Positions 24,315 to 31,754 of a stretch of DNA of 34,238 nt are shown here, one piece after another (the first letter of the stretch is position 1; the number at the start of each line of letters is the position of its first letter). The position numbers and the translations under genes were made by a program. This DNA is from Paracoccus nototheniae (lineage in GTDB: Bacteria > Pseudomonadota > Alphaproteobacteria > Rhodobacterales > Rhodobacteraceae): contig NZ_RQRT01000048.1 in assembly GCF_004335005.1 (NCBI RefSeq), positions 1-34,238 of the forward strand. The letters run 5' to 3'. Under the pieces are notes generated by a model, which had not been told where the DNA came from, ran no database searches, and was given only the letters and a program-made list of their open reading frames with translations.

Positions 24315-25859
24315 TCAGGTGGCTTGGGCTTCCGCGTTGATCGCAAAATGCTGCCGAAGCCATCTCCCCGCCTCCTCGACATCCGCATCCGTCAGGAGGT
24401 GGCCTGCCGAAAGCAGGCGCCGCTCCGCTGCGGCCCCATGCGCCGTCAGGCGGTCCGCCAGAGCGGACATGTCACCGACGAGAAAGTCGTCTTGGCCCGC
24501 AAGCGCCAGCACCCGCGTCCCGGCAAGATCCACCGCCCCTGAGGTTTGCAGAACGTCCTTGCCGCGCATGAGGATGACATGCCGCAAAAGGCCCGGATGG
24601 AGCCGGAGGACGGTCGCCAGAAAGCTTGCTCCGTTGGAATAGCCGAGGAAGGTGATCCGGCGCATGTCCAGCCCATATCCGGCCGCCGCAAGTTCAACAA
24701 ACGCGGCAAAGGCATCGGCCTCGTGGCCGAGGTCCTCCAGATCGGCGGTCCGGTAATTCACGCGGCGAAACCAGCGGTTCGTTCCCTCTTCGGTCGCCCT
24801 GCCGCGCACGCCCAGCAGCATGGCGCGCGGGGCGATGCGACGCGCGATGGGCATCAGGTCGGCCTCGCTGCCGCCGCTGCCATGCAGCAGGACCAAGGTG
24901 GTGCCATCGGGGTCGTCCGGCTGGTTGAAGCGGTGGACGAAGGGCAGCTTGCGCGTCGGCATCCGTTCCTCGCCCGGCATGGCGAATTGCGGCAGCATGG
25001 CCCTGATGTCGTCCGCTCGCGCCCGCTCGCCCGGCGGGATCTGCAAGGTGCGGCCAAGATCTTCCGGCGCCTCGTCCACGGTCATGCCGGGCCCGTCAGT
25101 GGCATATTCCATCAAAATATCGGCGGGGTCGCGAACATAGAGCGACAGGAAGTAGTGCCTGTCGTGAACCTCGGTCGCTCCGTGGGATTTCAGCGATTGC
25201 TGCATCACGAGCAACGCATCCGCATCATGCGCCCGGAAGGCGACATGGTCCGGTACCCCGGCGCCCGGCACGGAGGGCACGAAACCCGACAGCTCCCGTA
25301 CGTCGACCACGTCGGTGTCCGAGATCATGCGCTGCGTCGCGCCGTCCCGTTCACCATAGCTGTAGCCGAAGCGCGTGATGAACTCGGCCGTCAGCGCGCC
25401 CTGATCCGACAGAACCGTGACGCCCCGCACCCTGACAGGCCCATGCGCCCGGGGCGCCGGGGTCGTCATTTCGATGCCGACAAGCTTGACGGTCATGCCA
25501 TCCGGGTCCTTAAGCCGCAGCACCGGCTCTCCGAACTCGCAGGACGGCCCCTCGAACGCGACCTTGGCGGTCAGGGCCTTCGTCAGCCAATCGCCCAGAG
25601 AGTGCGGCGGCACGGCAAGCGCCACTTCCAGAACCTGTCCCAGACCGGTCCGCCCACGCCCGGTTGTTTCCCACACAAGAAAGGTCAGCAGCGAGCCGGG
25701 TGAACCCAGCTCGTCGCCATAAACGAGGTGCAACTGCTGATCATCCGCATAGCCCGCCGTCTGCTTGACCAGCCTGAGGCCAAGGAAGCCTGCATAGAAA
25801 TCGACATTGGCCTGCACATTGGCGGTGATGCCGGTCACGTGGTGGATCCCGCTGATCAC
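24315..25859 (-). CDS. Fusion of ring-cleaving VOC dioxygenase (MhqO-like) and carboxylesterase (MhqD-like)
   Basis: 514 residues. Residues 1-~275 are a double vicinal-oxygen-chelate module like MhqO/LinE-type hydroquinone dioxygenases; metal ligands are His7 (GIHHVTG), His205 (PDHVAF) and Glu251 (LMEYATDG). Residues ~300-510 are a phospholipase/carboxylesterase-type hydrolase like MhqD: oxyanion HGSGG (326-330), Ser408 in GYSNG, Asp457/458 in GQDD and His487 in SAGH. In Bacillus subtilis MhqO and MhqD are separate genes of the MhqR quinone-stress regulon; here they are one chain. The GTG start overlaps the GST stop (GTGA), so it is co-translated with GST. The protein likely opens a hydroquinone ring and hydrolyses a product (inference). 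Confidence 0.88.
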   Translation of the reverse strand: MISGIHHVTGITANVQANVDFYAGFLGLRLVKQTAGYADDQQLHLVYGDELGSPGSLLTFLVWETTGRGRTGLGQVLEVALAVPPHSLGDWLTKALTAKVAFEGPSCEFGEPVLRLKDPDGMTVKLVGIEMTTPAPRAHGPVRVRGVTVLSDQGALTAEFITRFGYSYGERDGATQRMISDTDVVDVRELSGFVPSVPGAGVPDHVAFRAHDADALLVMQQSLKSHGATEVHDRHYFLSLYVRDPADILMEYATDGPGMTVDEAPEDLGRTLQIPPGERARADDIRAMLPQFAMPGEERMPTRKLPFVHRFNQPDDPDGTTLVLLHGSGGSEADLMPIARRIAPRAMLLGVRGRATEEGTNRWFRRVNYRTADLEDLGHEADAFAAFVELAAAGYGLDMRRITFLGYSNGASFLATVLRLHPGLLRHVILMRGKDVLQTSGAVDLAGTRVLALAGQDDFLVGDMSALADRLTAHGAAAERRLLSAGHLLTDADVEEAGRWLRQHFAINAEAQAT

Positions 25860-26500
25860 GCCGGCGCGGCCGCTGTCGATCGTTTGGCCGCCTCGCGTGC
25901 AAGAACCCGCTGAACGGCCGGATCGGCGGCAAGCCGGTCATGCAGCGCCTGGAGGTGAGGGTAGTTCGTCACGCCATCGGGCAGCAGCTTGGCGGCCCAC
26001 CGGATCATCGGAAACGCGTAGGCGTCGATGACCGACCGTTCGCGGCCAAGGATGTAATCTCGCCCTTCAAGGTGGCCATTCAGGACATCGAACTGCTTTT
26101 CCACCAGCTTGTGACCTGCGGCAACGACCGCCTTCTTTGCCGCCTCGCCGCTGTCGGTCGTGTAGCGGTAGGGCATGAAGACCGGCCAGAACGCGGAATG
26201 AACGTCCGAGGTCAGGAAGGACGACCAGCGATGCGCCTCAGCCCGGTCGCGAAGCCCATCCCCTCCGCCGAGGCGAGCCTCGGGATGCTTGGACGCCAGA
26301 TAGTCGAGGATCGCCCCGGCCTGCGTCAGGATCCAGCCGTCATCCTCGCGAAGCGTCGGCACGGCGCCAGCCGGATTGACGGCAAGCAACTCGTCAGAGC
26401 CGTATTGCACTCTGACAGCCGTGTAGGGCGCGCCGATCCATTCAAGGACAATATGGGGCGCCAGCGAGCAGGCCCCGACGGCATAGTAGAGTGTGGTCAT
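25856..26500 (-). CDS. Glutathione S-transferase
   Basis: 214 residues with the N-terminal thioredoxin-like GST domain (LYYAVGACSLAPHIVLEW) and an all-helical C-terminal domain. The Cys11 in GACSLAPH matches the Cys of beta-class bacterial GSTs. NPAGAVPTL carries the conserved cis-proline of the glutathione site, and LTQAGAILDYLA the following helix. It conjugates glutathione to electrophiles or removes it from conjugates. Weak AAGGA ribosome site 11 bases upstream. Overlaps the MhqO-MhqD-like fusion by four bases, so glutathione and hydroquinone chemistry are produced together. Confidence 0.92.
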   Translation of the reverse strand: MTTLYYAVGACSLAPHIVLEWIGAPYTAVRVQYGSDELLAVNPAGAVPTLREDDGWILTQAGAILDYLASKHPEARLGGGDGLRDRAEAHRWSSFLTSDVHSAFWPVFMPYRYTTDSGEAAKKAVVAAGHKLVEKQFDVLNGHLEGRDYILGRERSVIDAYAFPMIRWAAKLLPDGVTNYPHLQALHDRLAADPAVQRVLAREAAKRSTAAAPA

Positions 26501-26531
26501 GGTAATATCAGTCCTTTTTTATACGATGCGA

Positions 26532-26567
26532 CGGTCCGGCAGCGGGCGTTCAGCCGCTGCCGGATCG
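26532..26567. terminator. Perfect-stem hairpin between hydrolase and GST genes
   Basis: TCCGGCAGCGG (26535-26545) and CCGCTGCCGGA (26554-26564) are exact inverse complements with an 8-base loop; outer pairs extend the stem to 26532-26567. It lies in the 140-base gap between two minus-strand genes, about 35-65 bases before the GST ATG. A TTTTCTT run is present only on the plus side. It may attenuate read-through, stabilise an mRNA end, or stop antisense transcription from the left. Confidence 0.55.
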
Positions 26568-26640
26568 CTTTTCTTCTGCTGCGCCCCGCGTCCTCGACAG
26601 GCGCGTCGGGGTGCCCAATGGCAGGCCCGGCGACCGCGGA

Positions 26641-27441
26641 TCACTCTGACGCGGCTGGCGTGACGGCGGAGTCGCCCCCGTCGGCAGCTTGGGCCGCGCC
26701 ACGTGCCGCCGCATCGATCACATCCGCGACGGCTTTGGGTTGCGTCAGGAACACGACATGGCTGCCCGGAACCTCGGTCGTCTCGGCGCCGATCCGGCGG
26801 GCGGTGCTGCGAAGCAGGTCGGGGGCAATGGCACCATCCTCTGTCGCGACGACATACCAGCTGGGCTTGCTTTGCCACGCGGCCACGGTCACCGGTGCCG
26901 CAAGCGCGGCCATGGCGATCGGCACTTGTGCGTCGCGGAGGAAAGCCGCGTCGGCCTCGTCGGTGTCGGCGGCGAACCCGTCCCGAAAACGATCGGCCTT
27001 CAGGTAGGCAAAGCCGTCCGGCTGCTCTTCGGGCACGAAATTGGGGGGCGGAGGGATCTCGGAATACTGATCGAGCGTCGACTGGCCAATCTCGGGGGCA
27101 AAGGCGGCCACATAGACCAGGGCCACGACCTTCGGGTCGGTGCCGGTTTCGGTGATGACACTGCCGCCGTAGGAGTGGCCGACCAGAACCACCGGGCCGT
27201 CCTGTCGGTTCAGCACCCGCCGCGTGGCCGCGACGTCGTCGTCGAACGACGTCAGCGGATTCTGCACGATGGCGACCGAATAGCCGCGGGCGGAGAGGTC
27301 GTCATAAACGCCGCGCCAACCGGATCCGTCGGCGAAAGCGCCATGGACCAACACGATGTTGCGGGCGGGCCCGGCATGGGCGTCGATGGCGAGGGTGCCC
27401 GCGCCCGCCGCAGCCGCGATGTCTTCTGGTGACTTGGTCAC
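26641..27441 (-). CDS. Alpha/beta hydrolase (esterase / hydroxynitrile-lyase-like)
   Basis: 266 residues. Residues 30-42 are the first strand and oxyanion turn (VLVHGAFADGSGW). The nucleophile elbow is GHSYGG with Ser90, and a late GSHVVFL carries the catalytic His. This arrangement matches small plant-type esterases and the common bacterial hydrolase near GST/quinone genes. Cytoplasmic. The start is a GTG at 27441 after AAAGGAAA; the same frame is open for another ~190 codons upstream but that part is arginine-rich and motif-free, so it was excluded. First gene of the minus-strand run, divergent from the Kef gene. Confidence 0.88.
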   Translation of the reverse strand: MTKSPEDIAAAAGAGTLAIDAHAGPARNIVLVHGAFADGSGWRGVYDDLSARGYSVAIVQNPLTSFDDDVAATRRVLNRQDGPVVLVGHSYGGSVITETGTDPKVVALVYVAAFAPEIGQSTLDQYSEIPPPPNFVPEEQPDGFAYLKADRFRDGFAADTDEADAAFLRDAQVPIAMAALAAPVTVAAWQSKPSWYVVATEDGAIAPDLLRSTARRIGAETTEVPGSHVVFLTQPKAVADVIDAAARGAAQAADGGDSAVTPAASE

Positions 27442-27985
27442 AGTGCTTTCCTTTCTCGGGAGGTGCCGCATTCGCGGACACCGTTGAATGATGATGACCG
27501 GACGGCTTGTGCGGCCGGGCCGAGAAGCTGCCTGCCCGCCGCCTGCGCCGCGCCGGACCACAGCCGGTGCGGAACGGTCGTCTCGACCTGACCTTTGCTC
27601 ATCGGGTCCAGATGCTCGGCCGCTTGCGTCGTCCATTTCTAGCGGGACCTCCGGGCCGCCGCGGCGCGCGGGTTGCCGCCTTGGTGCCGATCTTGCTGCC
27701 TTCCGCATCGACAGGCTGGACAGCCGCGGAAAGCTTTGGAAGATGGCGAGGAGGTCGTGGGTATGACGTAGGTTGCATTGTCGGATGCGGAGCTCGCCAA
27801 GCCCTGAAGGCCATTTCGCATGTGCGCTTTTGCAGCGCGGCACCTCGGGGCAAAAACAACAGGCGGCGCCGGTTTGCCAGGCGCATCCTCGGACGCCGCC
27901 AGACAAGAACGCAGGCCCGGTCCTGCGGAGGAACAAAGTCGGCCTCGTGCCTGCACAGTGTCGAAAACCGAGGGGAATCAGTTGC
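27442..27985. promoter_or_regulatory. Divergent control region between hydrolase and Kef genes
   Basis: 544 bases with no supported gene. Open frames run through it on both strands because of high GC, but lack motifs and ribosome sites. A perfect 7-bp inverted repeat GGCGGCG / CGCCGCC with a 25-base loop lies at 27862-27900. The two oppositely directed stress-type operons must start here. No regulator gene lies beside it, so control probably comes from elsewhere. Promoter boxes could not be placed. Confidence 0.45.
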
Positions 27986-29767
27986 ATGGCGGCAGAAGGG
28001 TTGGGACCGGTCATCGGTCCGGTGGTGGTGCTGATGGGCGCGGCGGTGATCGCGGTGCCGCTGTTCCGGCGCCTCGGGCTGGGATCGGTGCTGGGTTACT
28101 TCGCCGCCGGGGCGCTGGTCGGCCCGTCGGTGCTGGGACTCTTTTCGGACCCGGAGACGATACTCCATTTCGCCGAGTTGGGCGTGGTGATGTTCCTCTT
28201 CGTCATCGGGCTCGAGCTGCGACCGCAGAAGCTGTGGGCGCTCAGGGGGCAGATCTTTGGGCTGGGCCTCGCGCAGGTCTGCGTCGCCATCGCTCTGCTG
28301 ACGCTGGCCGGTGTCACCATCTTCGCCCTGCCACTCGTCACTGCCTTCATCGCGGGCGCGGGGTTCGTCCTCTCCTCGACAGCTGTCATCATGTCCACGC
28401 TTCAGGACCGGGGTGAGCTGGCCAGTCCCGAGGGGCAGAAGGCGGTCTCGATCCTCCTTTTCGAGGATTTGCTGATCGTGCCTCTGCTGGCGCTCGTGGC
28501 GCTGCTCTCGCCCATCGGGCAGGGCGGGTCGGGCGGCAGCGCCGTCGTTCTGGCCCTGTCAGGGCTGGCCGCGCTGCTGGTGGCGGGGCGGTGGCTGCTG
28601 GACCCGTTCTTTGCGCTGCTCGCCCGCGCCCGGGCTCGCGAGGTCCTCAGCGCCGGTGCCCTGCTGGTCGTCCTGGGCGCCGCTCTTTTGATGGAGAGCG
28701 TGGGGCTGTCGATGGCGATGGGCGCCTTCCTTGCCGGCGTGCTCCTCTCCACCTCCGGCTATCGCCACCAGATCGAGAGCGACATTGAGCCGTTCAAGGG
28801 CCTGCTGATGGGGCTTTTCTTCCTGGCCGTCGGCATGTCGCTGGACCTTTCCATTGTTGCCGCGGAATGGCCGCTGCTGCTGGCGATGCTGGTGGTCTAT
28901 GTCCTTGTGAAGGGGCTGGCGATCTATGCCACGGCCCAGGCCTTCGGCAGCGCGACCCTGCCGGCCCTGCGCCGCACCGTGATGTTCGCGCAGGGCGGCG
29001 AGTTTGCCTTTGTCCTTTATACCGCCGCGCTGTCGGGCGGGGTCATCGCTGCGCGCGAGAACGCGATCTTCTCGACTGTCGTGATCCTGTCCATGGCAAT
29101 CACGCCGCTGATCCTGCTGGCTGCCGACCGGCTGCTGCGTGCGCCCGATGCCGCGCTGGACGGGGTAGAGGCCGCGGACGGGCTGCGCGGGCAGGTCCTG
29201 GTAATCGGCTTTGGCCGCTTTGGCCAGATCGCCCTGCAGATGCTGCTGGCGCGGGGCGCACAGGTCTCGGTGATCGAGAACAACCCCGACCGCATCCGCG
29301 AGGCCGCCCGCTTCGGCTTCAAGGTCTATTACGGCGACGGCACCCGGCTGGACATCCTGCGCAGCTCGGGGGCGGCACATGCGCAGCTGATCATGATCTG
29401 CATCGACGACCGCCGCGCCGTCGGCGCCATCGCGGAGCTGGTCCGGCACGAGTTCCCGAACGCCGCCGTTCTGGCGCGCAGCTACGACCGCGACCATTCG
29501 ATGGAGCTGATCCGCGCGGGCGTCGATTACGAGATCCGCGAGACGGTCGAATCCGCCCTGCTGATGGGCGCCGAGAGCCTGCGTCGCCTCGGGCTGGACG
29601 AGGCTTCGGTGACCGAGGCGCTGGAGGATGTCCGCCGCCGCGACCGTCAGCGGCTGACCGAGCAGGTGCAGGGCGATATCATGTCGGGGCGCGACAATTT
29701 GCTGATCGCGCCTGTGCCAGAACCGCTGATTGCCCCGAAATCGCGCGTGCAGGGAGACATTCAATGA
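27986..29767 (+). CDS. KefB/KefC-type glutathione-regulated potassium/proton antiporter
   Basis: 593 residues. Residues 1-~385 form the monovalent cation:proton antiporter-2 membrane domain of about 12 helices, with FVIGLELRPQKLWALR and EPFKGLLMGLFFLAVGMSL, blocks conserved in KefC. Residues ~401-520 are a TrkA_N/RCK nucleotide-binding domain starting GQVLVIGFGRFGQ (GxGxxG at 408-413). Kef systems are held closed by glutathione and opened by glutathione adducts of electrophiles, acidifying the cytoplasm for protection. The start at 27986 follows GAGGGGAA; the frame is open farther left without a ribosome site. Overlaps the reductase gene by four bases. A KefB versus KefC name cannot be fixed. 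Confidence 0.92.
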   Translation: MAAEGLGPVIGPVVVLMGAAVIAVPLFRRLGLGSVLGYFAAGALVGPSVLGLFSDPETILHFAELGVVMFLFVIGLELRPQKLWALRGQIFGLGLAQVCVAIALLTLAGVTIFALPLVTAFIAGAGFVLSSTAVIMSTLQDRGELASPEGQKAVSILLFEDLLIVPLLALVALLSPIGQGGSGGSAVVLALSGLAALLVAGRWLLDPFFALLARARAREVLSAGALLVVLGAALLMESVGLSMAMGAFLAGVLLSTSGYRHQIESDIEPFKGLLMGLFFLAVGMSLDLSIVAAEWPLLLAMLVVYVLVKGLAIYATAQAFGSATLPALRRTVMFAQGGEFAFVLYTAALSGGVIAARENAIFSTVVILSMAITPLILLAADRLLRAPDAALDGVEAADGLRGQVLVIGFGRFGQIALQMLLARGAQVSVIENNPDRIREAARFGFKVYYGDGTRLDILRSSGAAHAQLIMICIDDRRAVGAIAELVRHEFPNAAVLARSYDRDHSMELIRAGVDYEIRETVESALLMGAESLRRLGLDEASVTEALEDVRRRDRQRLTEQVQGDIMSGRDNLLIAPVPEPLIAPKSRVQGDIQ

Positions 29768-30330
29768 CAATCAAGATACTCGGCCTCAGCGGCAGCCTGC
29801 GGCGCGCTTCGTACAACACCGGCCTGCTGCGCGCAGCCACCGAGTTGCTGCCCGAGGGCGCCACGCTGCAGATCGGTTCGATCCGCGAGGTGCCGCTTTA
29901 CGATGGCGATCTGGAGCAGGCCGAGGGACTGCCGCCCTCCGTCAGGACGCTGCAAGCGCAGCTTGACGCAGCCGACGGTGTCCTGCTGGTCACGCCGGAA
30001 TACAACAACGGCATCCCTGGCGTCTTCAAGAACGCCATCGACTGGATGTCGCGTGGGCCCGGCGTGCAGATGTGGGTGGGCAAGCCCGTCGCGGTCATCG
30101 GCGCATCACCCGGCGGGTTCGGGACCATGATGGCGCAGAACCATTGGCTGCCCGTGCTTCGCACCCTCAAAGCGGATCTCTGGGCCGGGGGGCGGCTGAT
30201 GGTTTCGCGGGCGGGCGATCTGTTCGATGCCGAGGGCAACCTGACCGACACGGGCAGTCGCGACCGGCTTGCCGCATTCATGGGCTGCTTTCTGTCTCAA
30301 GGCATCGCTCCGGCCCGCCAGCGCGGCTGA
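29764..30330 (+). CDS. NAD(P)H-dependent FMN/quinone reductase (ChrR/YieF-like)
   Basis: 188 residues of the FMN_red flavodoxin fold. The FMN phosphate loop is LSGSLRRASYNT (residues 7-18) and the second FMN contact is PEYNNGIPGVFKNAIDW; both are hallmarks of YieF/ChrR-type soluble quinone and chromate reductases. It starts within the Kef stop codon (ATGA). KefB and KefC in enteric bacteria need the ancillary flavoproteins KefG and KefF, which are quinone reductases of a related but different family (DT-diaphorase-like). Here a ChrR/YieF-like protein holds that position, so a matching ancillary role is likely but unproven. Confidence 0.92.
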   Translation: MTIKILGLSGSLRRASYNTGLLRAATELLPEGATLQIGSIREVPLYDGDLEQAEGLPPSVRTLQAQLDAADGVLLVTPEYNNGIPGVFKNAIDWMSRGPGVQMWVGKPVAVIGASPGGFGTMMAQNHWLPVLRTLKADLWAGGRLMVSRAGDLFDAEGNLTDTGSRDRLAAFMGCFLSQGIAPARQRG

Positions 30331-30335
30331 TCGCC

Positions 30336-30358
30336 GCATCGCCTCGCAGGCGGGATGC
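30336..30358. terminator. Weak hairpin after the quinone reductase gene
   Basis: GCATC-GCCT pairs with AGGC-GG-GATGC, nine base pairs with a two-base bulge and a 3-base loop, six bases after the stop codon. No T-run follows. It may mark the end of the Kef-reductase transcript. Confidence 0.3.
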
Positions 30359-30527
30359 ACCTGGCGCAAGAGCGGGGCTGGCCGACAGTGGTGGTCCGTG
30401 GCTTGTTCCGATGCCGGTTTTGCGGATCATGCCGCCTTGGCCGCAGAGACGCCCCGCATCGGCAGGGCCCTCAATCGGGCGCAAGATCGGCACCCTGGCA
30501 GCAGGCGATACAACGCGGCCAGCGGCA

Positions 30528-30548
30528 GCATCCCATATTGTGGGAAGC
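30528..30548. promoter_or_regulatory. Inverted repeat upstream of haloperoxidase-like gene
   Basis: GCaTCCCA and TGGGAaGC flank a 5-base A/T-rich spacer (TATTG). Seven of eight arm positions pair. It lies 55 bases before the first ATG of the haloperoxidase-like gene in a 273-base gene-free gap, a suitable place for a repressor or activator site. Function is inferred from position and symmetry only. Confidence 0.4.
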
Positions 30549-30603
30549 AACCAGGAAGGACGTCGTTCGATCCTGCGGATGCCTGCAAATGTGAGGTTCG
30601 CAC

Positions 30604-31572
30604 ATGAATTCCATCGCCCGCCCGGATCAGCCAGCTTTGACCCGACGCAACGTACTCTCCACTGCAGGAGCCCTCGCGGTCGCTCTCGTGACGCCCTTTC
30701 CCGGACTTGCCCAAACCTCGTTGCCCATAGGAGATCTTACAATGGCCTTTTTCACCACCTCGGACGGCACCCGTCTTTTCTACAAGGACTGGGGTCCGAA
30801 AGATGCGCAGCCTGTCATGTTTCACCATGGCTGGCCCCTCAGCTCCGATGACTGGGACAGCCAGATGCTGTTCTTTCTGGCCGGAGGTTACCGCGTCATC
30901 GCTCATGACCGCCGCGGCCATGGCCGGTCAGACCAGACGGACACCGGCAACGAGATGGATACATACACCGCTGACGTCGCGGAGCTTGTCGAATCGCTCG
31001 ATCTTCGCGACGTCATTCATATCGGACATTCCACCGGTGGCGGAGAAGCGGCCCGCTATGCGGCGCGGGCCGAGGTTGGCCGGGTCGCCAAGGTCGTGCT
31101 GATCGGCGCGGTGCCGCCGGTGATGGTGCAGTCCGACAAGAACCCGGACGGTATTCCTCTGGAGGTCTTCGACGGCTTCCGCACAGCGCTGACGGCGAAC
31201 CGGGCTCAGTTCTTTCTGGATGTCGCAAGCGGGCCGTTCTACGGCTTCAACCGCGATGGCGCCTCGGTCAGTCAGGGGCTAATCGGGAACTGGTGGCGTC
31301 AGGGCATGGCCGGTGGCGCGAAGGCGCATTACGATTGCATCGCCGCGTTCTCGGAAACGGATTTCACCGAGGATCTCACTGCCCTCAATGTGCCGGTGCT
31401 GTTCATGCATGGGGAAGACGATCAGATCGTCCCAATCGGCAATTCGGCGCACAAAGCGATTAAGCTTGTCCGCGACGGCACGCTGCGGACCTATCCGGGC
31501 CTGTCGCACGGGTTGTTTGCCACGCATCCTGACGTGGTGAACCCAGACCTGCTGGCCTTCGCTGCCAAGTAA
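30604..31572 (+). CDS. Non-heme haloperoxidase-like alpha/beta hydrolase with Tat signal
   Basis: 322 residues from the first ATG. Residues 1-37 form a twin-arginine signal (TRRNVLS, hydrophobic stretch, then GLAQTS as likely cleavage region). From residue 47 (MAFFTTSDGTRLFYKDWG) the sequence matches the usual full length and start of cofactor-free chloroperoxidases/perhydrolases: HHGWPLS oxyanion loop, Ser143 in GHSTGG, Asp272 or Asp273 in GEDD and His302 in LSHG. An internal ATG at 30742 has its own AGGAG (30729-30733) at eight bases, so a 276-residue cytoplasmic form could also be made. These enzymes make peracids or hydrolyse esters. Confidence 0.9.
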   Translation: MNSIARPDQPALTRRNVLSTAGALAVALVTPFPGLAQTSLPIGDLTMAFFTTSDGTRLFYKDWGPKDAQPVMFHHGWPLSSDDWDSQMLFFLAGGYRVIAHDRRGHGRSDQTDTGNEMDTYTADVAELVESLDLRDVIHIGHSTGGGEAARYAARAEVGRVAKVVLIGAVPPVMVQSDKNPDGIPLEVFDGFRTALTANRAQFFLDVASGPFYGFNRDGASVSQGLIGNWWRQGMAGGAKAHYDCIAAFSETDFTEDLTALNVPVLFMHGEDDQIVPIGNSAHKAIKLVRDGTLRTYPGLSHGLFATHPDVVNPDLLAFAAK

Positions 31573-31593
31573 TCTGGCCGCCATGGCTAGTGG

Positions 31594-31635
31594 CGAGCGA
31601 TATCTTGGGACCATCGACGTCCCTAGGTATCCTCG
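31594..31635. terminator. Long imperfect stem-loop after haloperoxidase-like gene
   Basis: GATATCTTGGGAC (31599-31611) pairs with GTCCCTAGGTATC (31619-31631) at 11 of 13 positions around a 7-base loop, and outer CGAG/CTCG adds four more pairs past a one-base bulge. It starts 21 bases after the stop codon. A second compact hairpin CCGCC-GCAA-GGCGG with a GNRA loop follows at 31652-31665. No T-run. Could end the upstream transcript or lie in the leader of the homoserine dehydrogenase gene. Confidence 0.5.
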
Positions 31636-31754
31636 TCCGGGCCGGCTCGACCCGCCGCAAGGCGGATTAACCTGAGGGCCGATCCGTTGTCATGTCCTGC
31701 GGAGGATCAGATGCATAAAAGCGTTGCTCAAACCGAAACGGAAGAACAGGCCAC

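Noticed and set aside
27442..28014. N-terminal extension of the 26641-27441 hydrolase
   Set aside because: The frame is open but arginine/proline-rich without hydrolase homology; a GTG with AAAGGA at 27441 fits the family start.
28559..29770. 403-codon open frame on the minus strand
   Set aside because: Antisense to the Kef antiporter; glutamine- and histidine-rich composition typical of shadow frames in GC-rich genes.
31573..31754. Riboswitch (SAM type) upstream of homoserine dehydrogenase
   Set aside because: Stem-loops are present, but none of the conserved SAM-I or SAM-II core sequences was recognised, so only hairpins are annotated.
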